Below are positions 17,801-25,790 of a stretch of 64,000 nt of DNA, piece by piece. The notes under the pieces are model-generated. The model was not told the origin of the DNA. It saw only the letters and a program-made list of their open reading frames with translations, and ran no database searches. Source of the stretch: Paenibacillus_AA sp045062745 (GTDB taxonomy: Bacteria > Bacillota > Bacilli > Paenibacillales > NBRC-103111); assembly GCF_045062745.1 (NCBI RefSeq), contig NZ_JBJGED010000007.1, positions 1 through 64,000 on the forward strand, read 5' to 3'. How positions within the stretch are numbered: the stretch's first letter is position 1; every line of letters begins with the position of its first letter. The position numbers and the translations under genes are program-made.

Positions 17801-19522
17801 AAAAACCCCGGTTTTGAGACAGGTGATTTCACCGGCTGGCCCACTCATTTTACCCAGTCGGCCATTGTCAATTCGAATGCCCATACGGGAACGTATGCGG
17901 CCAGATTGTCGACCCAATTCGGCGGCATCGAGCAGACGGTTACCGGATTGACTCCAAACACGACCTATACCGTATCTGCCTGGGCGAAAGCGGCTAACGG
18001 AGGCGGAGCGGAGTTCGGGGTGAGGAATTTCGGCAGCTACCAGCGACAGGTGAATGTCGATTCGACGGAATATACGAGAAAAGAATATACTTTTACCACT
18101 GGAAGCACCAACACAAGCGCCGTCATCTTCATGTACAAACGTGTCGCGGCCGGAGAAGTTTACTTTGACGACTTTGAGCTTGTTCAGAAGCTCCCGACGC
18201 CTGTCCCGGCAACCGGGGTTTCGTTGGATAAAACCGACTTGAGTCTGAACATCGGGGGAACTGCCGCCTTGTCAGCAGCTATAGCTCCTACCAATGCCAC
18301 GAATAAGAAGGTGACCTGGAGCTCGGACAATGCTGCCGTGGCGAAGGTGGACAGCAACGGAAAGGTAACTGCTGCCGGTGTAGGGACAGCCAAGATTACC
18401 GTGACGACGGCAGACGGGGCCAAAACAGCCGTGTGTACCGTTCGGGTGCTGCCGGTGCTGCAGCAAGTCCTTGTATCGCCCGCCTCGTTGGTCCTGAAAT
18501 CGGGGGACACCGCTGCACTTGCCATAGGCGGCTTGATGAGCGACGGATCGCCAGCCGACTTGAGCCAGTTGCAAATTGCGTATTCCAGCAATAACGCGCA
18601 GGTAGCCGTTTGGGACGACAGCGGTGTCGTGAAGGCTATCGGCGAAGGTACGGCGACGATCAAAGCGACGGTAGAACTGCGGGGTATCAGCAAGACAGGC
18701 AGTTCAACCGTCATAGTCGACAACACGCCGCCGACAACATCGTTCGGGGCGGATCGAGGGAGCCGTAACGGTTGGTTCAATTCCGATGTTCTGGTTACTT
18801 TAAGCGCAACCGATAATCTCTCGGGAATCGGAAGGACGGAATACCGTGTTGATGGCCAAGGTGACTGGATCGTATATTCGGCCCCGTTCGCGCTGACAGG
18901 TGAAGGAACGTTCAACTTGCAGTACCGCTCGATAGACCGTGCGGGGAATACGGAGGAGCTGAAGCAGCAGTCTGTCCGAATCGACAGGACTCCCCCCTCC
19001 TTCATGCTGAGCGCAAACGGCAGTCCGTTAGGCAATGGCGGTTCGTTTGACGTAACGGTTCCGTTGAAATTCCAAGCCTCGGATGCCCGGTCGGGATTGG
19101 CTGCCGCCAGCCTTACGGTCACCGGCGCAACATATCGGATCGATCCTCAAGTGTCATCTGCAATTGATATCGATTTTGCGGGCATGCCGGGAAGCCATAT
19201 GGCGACGATCTTCCTAGAGGATCAGGCCGGCAATACGCTCGAGACGAGTCTCACATTCACCGTGACGACAAGCATAGACACCATCAGGAACTTGTTGATT
19301 CGTTACATGGACTCCGGCTATACGGCGGGACCGTTGTACAATAACCTTGATCAAGCTCAGCACCAGCTGGATAATGGTAGGAAGCAACAGGCGGCCAAAC
19401 ATCTTCAAGATTTTGTAAAACATCTCGACAATGAAGCGTTTGGCAAAAATATGGGCGAGAGGGAAAAGAAGATTCTCCAAGTCAATGCCGACTTGTTAAT
19501 TCGGATGTGGTTAGAACCATAA
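14894..19522 (+). CDS. multidomain secreted right-handed beta-helix protein with FIMAH C-terminus
   Basis: 1542 aa. Signal peptide (to about residue 38), then a right-handed beta-helix of pectate-lyase/polysaccharide-lyase type to about 525 (YYVDSLGGDDANDGTSAG, many IxxNxI rungs). Two near-identical carbohydrate-binding modules start NLLKNPGFETGDFT at about 533 and 968; a concanavalin-like module lies at about 681-870; a Pro-rich linker follows; Big_2 Ig-like domains are at about 886 and 1108 with a third divergent one near 1190; an OmpL47-type domain is near 1277; a helical FIMAH domain is at about 1462-1540. Likely cell-surface or extracellular polysaccharide degradation or binding. AAGGAGG at 14877-14883 favours ATG 14894, though GTG 14888 is possible. 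It may be transcribed from the operon upstream or from its own promoter. Confidence 0.85.
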   Translation: MRTMRFRFKIVHVLLVIFLMFASFLQVVAPSVAHAAGSVYYVDSLGGDDANDGTSAGAPWKTLDKVNGTVFQPGDTLLFMAGGVWTGTLSPKGSGTAGNPIKIDMYGTGNKPLIAGAGATAAVYFYNQEQWEIRNLEITNDAATKGVRRGIHLDGSSGTWTNPKVYQHFVFENLDIHNVKGTTGTDYAHNGGIIVWGTSWDYHVSDVVINNCKIYSLDSVGIYLNGAQTKYSTGLKVTNNLIYDVAADGAFILNTTNGLIENNLVHDTHVRASGYHVPLWVFAAKDNVIQFNVVYNTAPGGDAMAYDADYNSEGTIIQYNYSHNNAGGGFLVTNDGTNAMNPNKPNFNRNATVRYNISQNDSGAVFTIGGTPDTTYIYNNTVYLPKSSNAKVVDFINWGGYAKNTYFYNNIFYNLGSGGYSFAGSTNNVFENNLFYGNHPASEPADPYKITADPQLASPGSGGIGKDTVIGYQLLNTSPAIGAGKLIANNGGKDYFGNPVPADIAPNIGAYQGQGLDPNNLPPLPQPPTEENLLKNPGFETGDFTNWPVHYNGATIESGNAKTGIFAAKLTGSTAGMEQVVTGLYPNTIYKIYGVGKSANGGDAVIGVKNYGGSAKDVHMTATSYTRKEITFTTGSSNTSATIYLYKAGGSGDVYFDDLELFQFSASPGGSEPPPVYTEGSDDEFDSATLNAQWHWIRENPANWSLSANPGNMRIVSENGDISGTSADAKNILLTGAPEGSWAIDTKLDGKPSSRWSQGGLVAYVNDDTYIRMTRLYGSGNQFQFDVKINGVRTHMEVPDTIESTVAYLRLVKYGNLYAGYYSADGIQYTQVGNTIAADLTDPKLGFIVCAGTGLTANFDYYHVTTDGITPPPPPPPPAPVPVSGVTLNPSALNMKLGETAVLTATVAPSNAANKAVTWSSDYPAIAAVDANGTVTAVGEGTATITVTTVDGAKTAVCTVQIVSGINLLKNPGFETGDFTGWPTHFTQSAIVNSNAHTGTYAARLSTQFGGIEQTVTGLTPNTTYTVSAWAKAANGGGAEFGVRNFGSYQRQVNVDSTEYTRKEYTFTTGSTNTSAVIFMYKRVAAGEVYFDDFELVQKLPTPVPATGVSLDKTDLSLNIGGTAALSAAIAPTNATNKKVTWSSDNAAVAKVDSNGKVTAAGVGTAKITVTTADGAKTAVCTVRVLPVLQQVLVSPASLVLKSGDTAALAIGGLMSDGSPADLSQLQIAYSSNNAQVAVWDDSGVVKAIGEGTATIKATVELRGISKTGSSTVIVDNTPPTTSFGADRGSRNGWFNSDVLVTLSATDNLSGIGRTEYRVDGQGDWIVYSAPFALTGEGTFNLQYRSIDRAGNTEELKQQSVRIDRTPPSFMLSANGSPLGNGGSFDVTVPLKFQASDARSGLAAASLTVTGATYRIDPQVSSAIDIDFAGMPGSHMATIFLEDQAGNTLETSLTFTVTTSIDTIRNLLIRYMDSGYTAGPLYNNLDQAQHQLDNGRKQQAAKHLQDFVKHLDNEAFGKNMGEREKKILQVNADLLIRMWLEP

Positions 19523-19547
19523 TCATAATCATCTTTGTTTGCGAGAG

Positions 19548-19589
19548 AACAGCCGATGTCCCGTCATGAATAGGGACTCGGCTGTTTAT
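19548..19589 (+). terminator. intrinsic terminator ending the first sugar locus
   Basis: AACAGCCGA (19548-19556) plus GTCCC pairs with GGGAC plus TCGGCTGTT (to 19586), followed by TTTATT. One bulged base. Strong stem. Confidence 0.8.
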
Positions 19590-19704
19590 TCATTGCATCA
19601 TCACCGATTTGACAGGAGCGACCTGATAAGGCAGTAGTGGTGCGTCGAACTATAAACATGAAGTAGGGATGATGCGCCCTTTGGTGCGTGTCATCTTTTT
19701 TGTA

Positions 19705-19732
19705 TTCCAACATTTCCAACTCATGGTAGAAT
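19705..19732 (+). promoter_or_regulatory. candidate extended -10 promoter for the DUF429 gene
   Basis: TTCCAA (19705-19710), 16 bp, TAGAAT (19727-19732) preceded by TG one base away, an extended -10. It covers the upstream ATG at 19731 and therefore supports the later GTG start at 19767. Confidence 0.45.
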
Positions 19733-19766
19733 GGGAACAGAAAAAACCGCAGAAGGAGACGATCAT

Positions 19767-20504
19767 GTGCTGATCATCGGGGTCGATTGTGCAGTCAGTC
19801 CTAAAAATGTAGGCATAAGCGTACTGGACTATTCCGGCAAGAAATTCCTCCCTGTCCCCAGCAATCCCGATCCCAGCAAGACCCTCCTCCATATCCTTGA
19901 AGCCAATCCGAGCCGGAAAACCCTTCTTTGCCTGGACGCTCCCTTGGGTTGGCCGAGTACTTTCGCGCCCGGTCTAATTGGCCATTCCGCCGGTGAATAC
20001 CTAGGGAATACGCTTGATTCCTTTTTCAAACGAGACACGGACCTTTTCTGCTACTATTTGCTGAAGAAAATCCCTCTGGATGTAGCCTCCGACAAAATCG
20101 CCCGAACCACCTATAAAACCTTGGAGATGCTTAATGCCATCCGAGTCCGCTATCCTTATCTCAAGATGCTGTGGGACCCGCAGGAGAAGTATGAATTGGG
20201 TTTCATCGAAGTGTATCCGGCTGCTTGGCTCGTATCCGAGTTAATTACGCCTCATGTGACCAGCTACAAAGGAACGAAGGATATACATCAGGCCCGTAGA
20301 ATGGAAATGTTGGAACGGATTCAGAGAAACGGAATGGACATGAGCGTTTTAGAGAAGAGGATGATCGAGGATGAGCATTTCTTCGACGCGTGCGTCTGTT
20401 GTCTGTGCGGCATGGATTTCGTGGACCTGCGGGCAATCAAGCCTTTCCCGCAATTAACCTCGGTGAAGAAGGAGGGGTGGATCTGGTTGAAGCCTGTGAT
20501 TTAG
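19767..20504 (+). CDS. DUF429-family predicted nuclease-fold protein
   Basis: 245 aa. N-terminal VLIIGVDCAVSPKNVGISVL and LLCLDAPLGWP are the conserved Asp-bearing strands of DUF429, a family proposed to have an RNase H-like fold; function untested. The ATG at 19731 lies in a likely -10 element, and AAGGAG at 19753-19758 points to GTG 19767 as the real start. Monocistronic or co-transcribed with the lipoprotein that follows 25 bases later. Confidence 0.7.
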   Translation: MLIIGVDCAVSPKNVGISVLDYSGKKFLPVPSNPDPSKTLLHILEANPSRKTLLCLDAPLGWPSTFAPGLIGHSAGEYLGNTLDSFFKRDTDLFCYYLLKKIPLDVASDKIARTTYKTLEMLNAIRVRYPYLKMLWDPQEKYELGFIEVYPAAWLVSELITPHVTSYKGTKDIHQARRMEMLERIQRNGMDMSVLEKRMIEDEHFFDACVCCLCGMDFVDLRAIKPFPQLTSVKKEGWIWLKPVI

Positions 20505-20528
20505 GATGGTAGGAACTAAGGAGGTTAT

Positions 20529-21011
20529 ATGTATATTTTCAGCTTACGGGGCTTTATAACTTTGATCGCTGCGCTGTTTACTACACTGACTTCATGTTCG
20601 ATCGATAAAGATACACCCTTGTTTAACCACAAGGATCTAAAAATCAATCTAGTCCGTGCCGAAAAGGACTTTGGGGCTTGGTATTATGACCTTGAGCTCC
20701 AAAACACAGGGAAAATTGAGATTGGATTTATTAGCTTATTTCTCGGATACCCGATTAAAGTGTCTAATGGCTCCAAAAGCAATCCTTTCAAAGTGGAAGG
20801 TGCAACCCGCGATGCTAAACCTATAAAGCTTGGCACTAACGAGAAAATCACATTCCATGTTGTTGCACCCGTAGAAGAGGTTTTTGGCGCTACCGCCGCT
20901 TTGGATTTTGACCATCCTTCCCTGGAGATTAAAGGTTATGCGATGAAAGGGGATCAAGCCATCCCCTTCGGCATTTCCGGGAGCTTGGAATTGCTAGTTC
21001 GGAATGATTGA
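20529..21011 (+). CDS. putative lipoprotein
   Basis: 160 aa. Hydrophobic N-terminus ending LTTLTSC gives a plausible lipobox (Cys23). The remainder (ELQNTGKIEIGFISLFLGYP, later a K-rich beta-strand pattern) looks like a small beta-sandwich. No family recognised. ATG 20529 follows AAGGAGG. Likely anchored at the outer face of the membrane. Confidence 0.65.
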   Translation: MYIFSLRGFITLIAALFTTLTSCSIDKDTPLFNHKDLKINLVRAEKDFGAWYYDLELQNTGKIEIGFISLFLGYPIKVSNGSKSNPFKVEGATRDAKPIKLGTNEKITFHVVAPVEEVFGATAALDFDHPSLEIKGYAMKGDQAIPFGISGSLELLVRND

Positions 21012-21071
21012 GACGCGGCGGGTTCGAGTTAACTGTAGTTGGAAAAGGTGGGACTGGGAGGGGCTGTGCCG

Positions 21072-21521
21072 ATGGAAGCAGGGGAGCACTTGGAGTATGT
21101 GGTCAAACATCCTAAGAGGTTCACAAATATAATTCTTTTCAGTTTACTGCTGGGTATTCTCCTCTTGACTTTCGAATTGGACGGTCCTATGGGTCTCTTA
21201 GTCGCGAAGATCCTATGGATGGCCTTAATCGTCGCTATGATAGGCTATTGGATATTCGGAATCAAGAAGAAGACCGTCAGGTTCGACGTGGAATCGCTTC
21301 ATATCAACCAACGCATTCGGGTGAACGCCGAGGAAGTGGACCTCATTTTATTGGATTTCAACAAAATCGGAATCAAGGTACGCGGCAAGAAAATGGTGCC
21401 GATGCAGCTGTATTTTGCGTTTCGGAAGTCGGATCGAATGGACGGATTGGCGCAACTGAGGCGATGGGCCGAGAAGAACAACGTAAGCATCCAATACAAA
21501 TCCTTTATGATGTGGGTCTAA
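21072..21521 (+). CDS. small membrane protein, unknown function
   Basis: 149 aa. Two adjacent TM helices at about 18-36 and 43-65, then a cytoplasmic domain (KKTVRFDVESLHINQRI..., FNKIGIKVRGKK) resembling a PH-like beta fold. No family assigned with confidence. GGGAGGGG at about 21056-21063 points to ATG 21072 rather than upstream TTG or GTG codons. Confidence 0.6.
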   Translation: MEAGEHLEYVVKHPKRFTNIILFSLLLGILLLTFELDGPMGLLVAKILWMALIVAMIGYWIFGIKKKTVRFDVESLHINQRIRVNAEEVDLILLDFNKIGIKVRGKKMVPMQLYFAFRKSDRMDGLAQLRRWAEKNNVSIQYKSFMMWV

Positions 21522-21540
21522 TACCGGAGGCGAACCGTAA

Positions 21541-22341
21541 ATGCATATCCCATCCAAGTCATTAATCGAGCAAATAGAACGTTCGGAAGTCGACTATATG
21601 GTGGACCGAATGATCGCCATTCAAGAAAGATCGAACAACCCGGAAGGGATTGAAATCAAGCAATTCGGAAACGCGGTCTGCCTGTACAGCCGGACGATGC
21701 CTTGGGGTTCCTTCAATACCGTGAAGGGTCTGACCGGCGCGGATTTGGAGCACATTGATCCGATCCTCGACTTCTATCGCACGAGGGGCCGGAAAGCCCA
21801 GTTCGAGATTGTGCCCTCAGCAGTCGATCAGAAAGTACTTCAGCATTTAGCAGCGTGTGGACTGTACCAGTCGGGTTTTCATACTTCCTTATATTGGGAA
21901 CCGGAGAAGTTGGAATCCGACCAACTAGCCATAAAGATCCAAGAGCTGCGTGAGGATCAATTCCCTACGTACGCTGCCATTCATTGCAGAGGCACGGGAT
22001 TGCCCGATAACGGAATTCCGCCCGTAGCCGCGAACAACCAAGTGCTGTACAACCGCCCCGGCTGGAAATTTTACCTCGCTTACGTGCACGACGAGCCGGC
22101 TGCCGTGGGGGTCATGCACATGAAGGATGGCATTGCGTCCATGACTTTCGCCGCCACTTTGCCTCAATTCCGGAGCCAAGGGCTGCATCGATCTATATTG
22201 AGGAAAAGAATGGACGAGGCCCGGCACAATGATTGCCGCTTGGTCGTAAGCCAATGCGCGTTCCTGTCCCAAAGTCATCGGAATATGGAACGGGTCGGGA
22301 TGCGAATCGGATATGTGCGAGCCACTTGGATGGAACAATAA
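21541..22341 (+). CDS. GNAT-family N-acetyltransferase
   Basis: 266 aa. The C-terminal half shows the GNAT core: AVGVMHMKDGIASMTFAATL, the acetyl-CoA pyrophosphate loop PQFRSQGLHRSILRKRM (R/QxxGxx type) and NMERVGMRIGYVRATW. The N-terminal half is a divergent extra domain, so substrate is unknown. Start ATG 21541 has GGAGG about 12 nt upstream and lies 19 nt after the membrane protein, suggesting co-transcription. Confidence 0.75.
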   Translation: MHIPSKSLIEQIERSEVDYMVDRMIAIQERSNNPEGIEIKQFGNAVCLYSRTMPWGSFNTVKGLTGADLEHIDPILDFYRTRGRKAQFEIVPSAVDQKVLQHLAACGLYQSGFHTSLYWEPEKLESDQLAIKIQELREDQFPTYAAIHCRGTGLPDNGIPPVAANNQVLYNRPGWKFYLAYVHDEPAAVGVMHMKDGIASMTFAATLPQFRSQGLHRSILRKRMDEARHNDCRLVVSQCAFLSQSHRNMERVGMRIGYVRATWMEQ

Positions 22342-22362
22342 GCGGCATCGGGGAGGAGGGGG

Positions 22363-22719
22363 ATGATGGAGCAGGACGTCATGGATTCAATCCGACAGAT
22401 GGCGTTAGCGCTGCCAGGCATGGTGGAAAGCGTATCTTACGGTACGAAGTCCTTCAAAGTAAAGGATAAGTTGATCGCCCGGTTTCATGAGGACGGGGTA
22501 TCCTTGGTGTTGAAGATGGACATGGATACCCGCGATTTCCTCATGCAAGCGTATCCTCACACGTATTCTATAACGGAACACTACAGGAGCTATCCCTACG
22601 TCTTGGTTGATTTAAGCCATGTTGACCTGGAGGAGCTGAAGGGGCATTTGCATAAGGCGTGGAAAGCTCAGGCCACCCAAAAGCTGCTGAAAACGTATGA
22701 GGCGATGAGATGGGAGTAG
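22363..22719 (+). CDS. MmcQ/YjbR-family protein
   Basis: 118 aa, normal family length. VESVSYGTKSFKVKDKLIARF, VLKMD and the C-terminal HLHKAWKAQATQKLLKTYE match the YjbR-like (CyaY-fold) family, annotated as possible DNA-binding proteins; function unproven. Preceded by GGGAGGAGG about 9 nt before ATG 22363. Confidence 0.8.
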   Translation: MMEQDVMDSIRQMALALPGMVESVSYGTKSFKVKDKLIARFHEDGVSLVLKMDMDTRDFLMQAYPHTYSITEHYRSYPYVLVDLSHVDLEELKGHLHKAWKAQATQKLLKTYEAMRWE

Positions 22720-22771
22720 GGCTAACGTATTGTCGACTAAGCATGCCAAATGGAATGGAGGAACACCTCGA

Positions 22772-23365
22772 ATGCGTGTAGAACCGAACCCGAGCATAGT
22801 GTTGCAGTCCAGAATCAAGGGGCTAAGCTTGAACTTCGGAGCGGCCTTTCTGTCCGGCCTCGGCACAGGAATCGTCTCCGGCCTCCTACTCCGTGTAATC
22901 ATGGGGATTGTGGCGATAGTCTTCCCTGAGATGTCTCGAGGATTGACGCTGGAAGGGGTGCTCGCGCTCCTGCTGGTCGGCACCGGGTTCAGCCTTGCCA
23001 ATAGCGTCTGGTTTGGCTGCATGAATCGCCATTTGCCGAAACATCGGCTGGCGAGAGGGTTAGGGTACGGAGCCATAAATGCGATCGTGTACGGCATCCC
23101 ATTTTTCCTGTCCAATCCCGACAACGACTTGTTCGGTCCGCAAGCGCCTCTAGGGATAGCTCTGTTCACGGCTCTTTTTCTATGCGGGGGCTTGATGCTG
23201 ACCGTAGGCTACGACCGAATCCTGAACTGGGCACGCGAGGGGCGCAGGGAAAAGGTTTTGCACGTCAGCTTTGCCGTCCTGCTGATCCCGGCGATGATTA
23301 TGCTGATAGGCACCACTTACGAAATGTTCGACGAAGTCATCCCGAGAATCCGAGCCAATTGGTAA
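22772..23365 (+). CDS. integral membrane protein, unknown function
   Basis: 197 aa with about five TM segments (for example ALLLVGTGFSLANSVWFGC, ALFTALFLCGGLMLTVGY). Start placed at ATG 22772 because GGAGGAA ends about 9 nt upstream; an in-frame TTG at 22730 would add 14 residues. No family recognised and no charged catalytic pattern visible. Confidence 0.6.
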   Translation: MRVEPNPSIVLQSRIKGLSLNFGAAFLSGLGTGIVSGLLLRVIMGIVAIVFPEMSRGLTLEGVLALLLVGTGFSLANSVWFGCMNRHLPKHRLARGLGYGAINAIVYGIPFFLSNPDNDLFGPQAPLGIALFTALFLCGGLMLTVGYDRILNWAREGRREKVLHVSFAVLLIPAMIMLIGTTYEMFDEVIPRIRANW

Positions 23366-23461
23366 CGACGACACCGGGTTATTGGCCGGACCTCCCTGTG
23401 CTTTACACTCCCTATCCCCCGGACTATAATGGAAGAATAATTCAGGGGAGTTGACGGAGGG

Positions 23462-23935
23462 GTGCCATTGACGGAAGGACTGCTGACCGAAGGGATCAAA
23501 TGGCTGGCGGTGGCGGGGACAAGCGTACTGGAGCTGTGGGCCGCGATCCCGCTCGGCTTCGCGCTCAAGCTGCACCCGAGCCTGACCGCTCTCTTCAGTG
23601 CCATCGGGTCGATCGTGAGCGCTTATCTCGTCATCGTCGTCGGAGGGCCTCTCCGGCGATGGATGATGCGGCGCTGGGAACGCAAAGCCCAAAAGCCGGG
23701 CCGGATCGCGGCGATCTGGAATCGGTACGGCGTCATCGGACTGGGGTTGGTTTCGCCGCTCCTCACGGGAGCGCCGCTCGGCGCGGTAATCGGCGTCTCC
23801 TTCGGGGCGGCGGCCGGCAAGCTGTTGCTCTGGATGACGATCGGCATCGTCTTCTGGTCCATCGCGCTGACCTGGGCGGTTGACCTGGGCATCGCCGGGT
23901 TCATGCGCACCGAGGAGCAGGGGGGAGCGTCGTGA
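23462..23935 (+). CDS. small multidrug-export family membrane protein
   Basis: 157 aa, GTG start with GGAGG just upstream. Four TM helices, with the LELWAAIPLGFALKL opening and GLGLVSPLLTGAPLGAVIG repeat-like core typical of the Sm_multidrug_ex (PF06695) family. Transport of drugs has been suggested for the family but substrate is not established. Stop overlaps the GTG start of the next gene (GTGA). Confidence 0.7.
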   Translation: MPLTEGLLTEGIKWLAVAGTSVLELWAAIPLGFALKLHPSLTALFSAIGSIVSAYLVIVVGGPLRRWMMRRWERKAQKPGRIAAIWNRYGVIGLGLVSPLLTGAPLGAVIGVSFGAAAGKLLLWMTIGIVFWSIALTWAVDLGIAGFMRTEEQGGAS

Positions 23936-24462
23936 GCGAGCGCAACAGCGAGAAATGGCTGCTCGAACGCGACGCGATCCGCCAGTTCATCGCGCTGTAC
24001 AACGCGAACATCGCGGCCGACAGTCCGATCCGGCTGTTGTACCAACGCGAGCGTCCCGATGCGGTCGTCGAGTACACCCGCAGCCGGAGGAAGCTGGGCG
24101 TCGAGATCACGCACCTCTACTATAATGAGTACGAGGCCAAGCAGCTGCTGGGGCGGGCAGCGCCGGGCAGCTTCGGGCCGGAGAGCTTCGATCAGCTGCT
24201 GATCGAGCTGAATCACCGCATCGAGCGCAAGGAAGCGAAATACGCTTCCGTATCGCTCGAATATCCGATTGCGCTGCTGATTCGGAACGCCTCTCCCACG
24301 TACGGGTTAACGGAATTCATCGCGAATGCCGACCGGATGGCCCGTTCCCATCATATTTTCCAGAGCATCTGGCTGCTGACCCGCGACGGCGCGGCGCAAT
24401 GGCATTTGTGCCGGTTGCCCGAAGAAAAGTTGCCGGAAGCGGAAGAGAAGCGAGACTCATAA
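23932..24462 (+). CDS. hypothetical protein, possible restriction-endonuclease-like fold
   Basis: 176 aa, GTG start coupled to the preceding gene. No family recognised with confidence. The segment PDAVVEYTRSRRKLGVEITH has the D...(E)-I-T spacing seen in some PD-(D/E)xK nucleases that carry E-x-T in place of E-x-K, but helix/strand order cannot be verified here. The rest is basic and soluble. It sits between a membrane protein and an oxidoreductase, giving no further clue. Confidence 0.5.
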   Translation: MSERNSEKWLLERDAIRQFIALYNANIAADSPIRLLYQRERPDAVVEYTRSRRKLGVEITHLYYNEYEAKQLLGRAAPGSFGPESFDQLLIELNHRIERKEAKYASVSLEYPIALLIRNASPTYGLTEFIANADRMARSHHIFQSIWLLTRDGAAQWHLCRLPEEKLPEAEEKRDS

Positions 24463-24489
24463 ACCAAAAAGCAGGAGGCAGTTTCGATC

Positions 24490-25470
24490 ATGACGGTAAG
24501 ACTTGGCTTTGTAGGGGTCGGAGGGATGGCCCAATATCACATCAACACGCTCAAAAAAGTGCCTCAAGCATCCGTAGTGCGCGTTTATGACGCCAACCCG
24601 GAGACCGCGAAGAAGGTCGGTGCCGAGACAGGGGCGGAAGTGATGGACAACGCGGATAACGTGCTGGACCCGAACGCGATCGACGCTGTGTTCATCTGTA
24701 CGCCGCAATTCGCCCGCGAAGCGCTGGAAGAAACCGCAGCCTCGCGCGGCATTCATGTCTTCGCCGAGAAGCCGCTCGGCCTGAAGATGGACGTCGTGCG
24801 GCGCAAGGAGCAGGCCATTCGCGAAGCCGGCATTATCAATTCGTCCGGCTACTGCCTCCGGTATCTGGACACCGTGCAGAAAGCGAAGGCTTATTTGCAA
24901 GGAAAGGCGTATCACATGGTAAACGGGTACCGGTTCGGCGGCCTGCACCCGTCCAAGTGGTGGAGAACGCTGGAGCTGTCCGGCGGGCATTTCGTGGACA
25001 CGGCCACGCATCAGGTGGACATGATTCGCTTCCTGTGCGGAGATTTCGCCGAGATCGACGCGAAGTTCGAGCTGCGGTCGCTGCAAACGGTCGACCCGGA
25101 TGCGACGATCTATGACGCCGGCATAGCGGCGTTCAAGCTGCAGAACGGCGTGACCGGTTACGTGTCGGATTCGTGCTTGTCCCGCCAGCAGACGCGGGCC
25201 GAGGTGGAAGTGTACGGCTCGGATTTCTACTTGCAGCTGAGCAAGAACGGCACGGTGCTGACGCTGATCGACGACACGCAGCACATTGTGGAGACGTCCA
25301 AGGTCGATTTCTACCTGGAGCAGAATCGCACGTTCGTGGAAGCGGTGGCGAACCGCAGGCAAGACGGCATCTTGAGCCCCTACGCCGACGCGATGCGCAC
25401 GCTCCAAGTGACACTGACGGCGAACGAGTCGACGCTTATTCGCAAGCCGTTGCCGATCGGTACGTTATAA
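24490..25470 (+). CDS. Gfo/Idh/MocA-family oxidoreductase (second copy)
   Basis: 326 aa. GFVGVGGMAQYHINTL Rossmann loop, FAEKPLGLKM (EKP motif), and GGHFVDTATHQVDMIRFLCGDF with the conserved His/Asp of the catalytic domain. Only distantly similar to the copy at 9015. It is followed at once by a strong terminator, so it is not part of the hydrolase locus to the right, though dehydrogenation of sugars released by those hydrolases would fit. Reaction unknown. Confidence 0.85.
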   Translation: MTVRLGFVGVGGMAQYHINTLKKVPQASVVRVYDANPETAKKVGAETGAEVMDNADNVLDPNAIDAVFICTPQFAREALEETAASRGIHVFAEKPLGLKMDVVRRKEQAIREAGIINSSGYCLRYLDTVQKAKAYLQGKAYHMVNGYRFGGLHPSKWWRTLELSGGHFVDTATHQVDMIRFLCGDFAEIDAKFELRSLQTVDPDATIYDAGIAAFKLQNGVTGYVSDSCLSRQQTRAEVEVYGSDFYLQLSKNGTVLTLIDDTQHIVETSKVDFYLEQNRTFVEAVANRRQDGILSPYADAMRTLQVTLTANESTLIRKPLPIGTL

Positions 25471-25490
25471 GCGACCATTTAAACCAACAA

Positions 25491-25532
25491 GCAACCCGGA
25501 TAGCGGTCCGCCGCCACGGGTTGCTTTTTTTT
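25491..25532 (+). terminator. intrinsic terminator
   Basis: GCAACCCG (25491-25498) pairs perfectly with CGGGTTGC (25517-25524), followed by eight T. Ends the oxidoreductase transcript. Confidence 0.9.
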
Positions 25533-25790
25533 GGCACCAAGATTAAATTACGGCACATCGTGTAGTGCAATTTTTGACACTTATAGCATAAATGGTCTGT
25601 TTTCTCCGGTTCTCGCAGGAGATACGATCAGTTCGCCAGCTCGCATCAAGTGCCTGTGCCTTGTAAAACGGTTACCTGGCAGCCGATCTCCTGGGGAAGG
25701 GGGGCCTTTATGAAAGGACCAATTTGAAAGCGCTTAACTTGTCCAATGAACGACATCCGCACCAACTCAAGCTGACGAGGGAGGATTCTA
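25533..25790. other. intergenic region before the hydrolase locus
   Basis: About 260 bases without a gene. Contains the cre-like box at 25725-25738 and the AGGGAGGA-type binding site for the gene at 25791. A 60-codon open frame here has no support. Confidence 0.5.
25725..25738 (+). promoter_or_regulatory. cre-like CcpA site
   Basis: TGAAAGCGCTTAAC has the TGAAAGCGCTT core of Gram-positive cre boxes; the last two bases are inverted relative to consensus (AC for CA). Location 53 bases before the first hydrolase start suits glucose repression. Confidence 0.45.
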
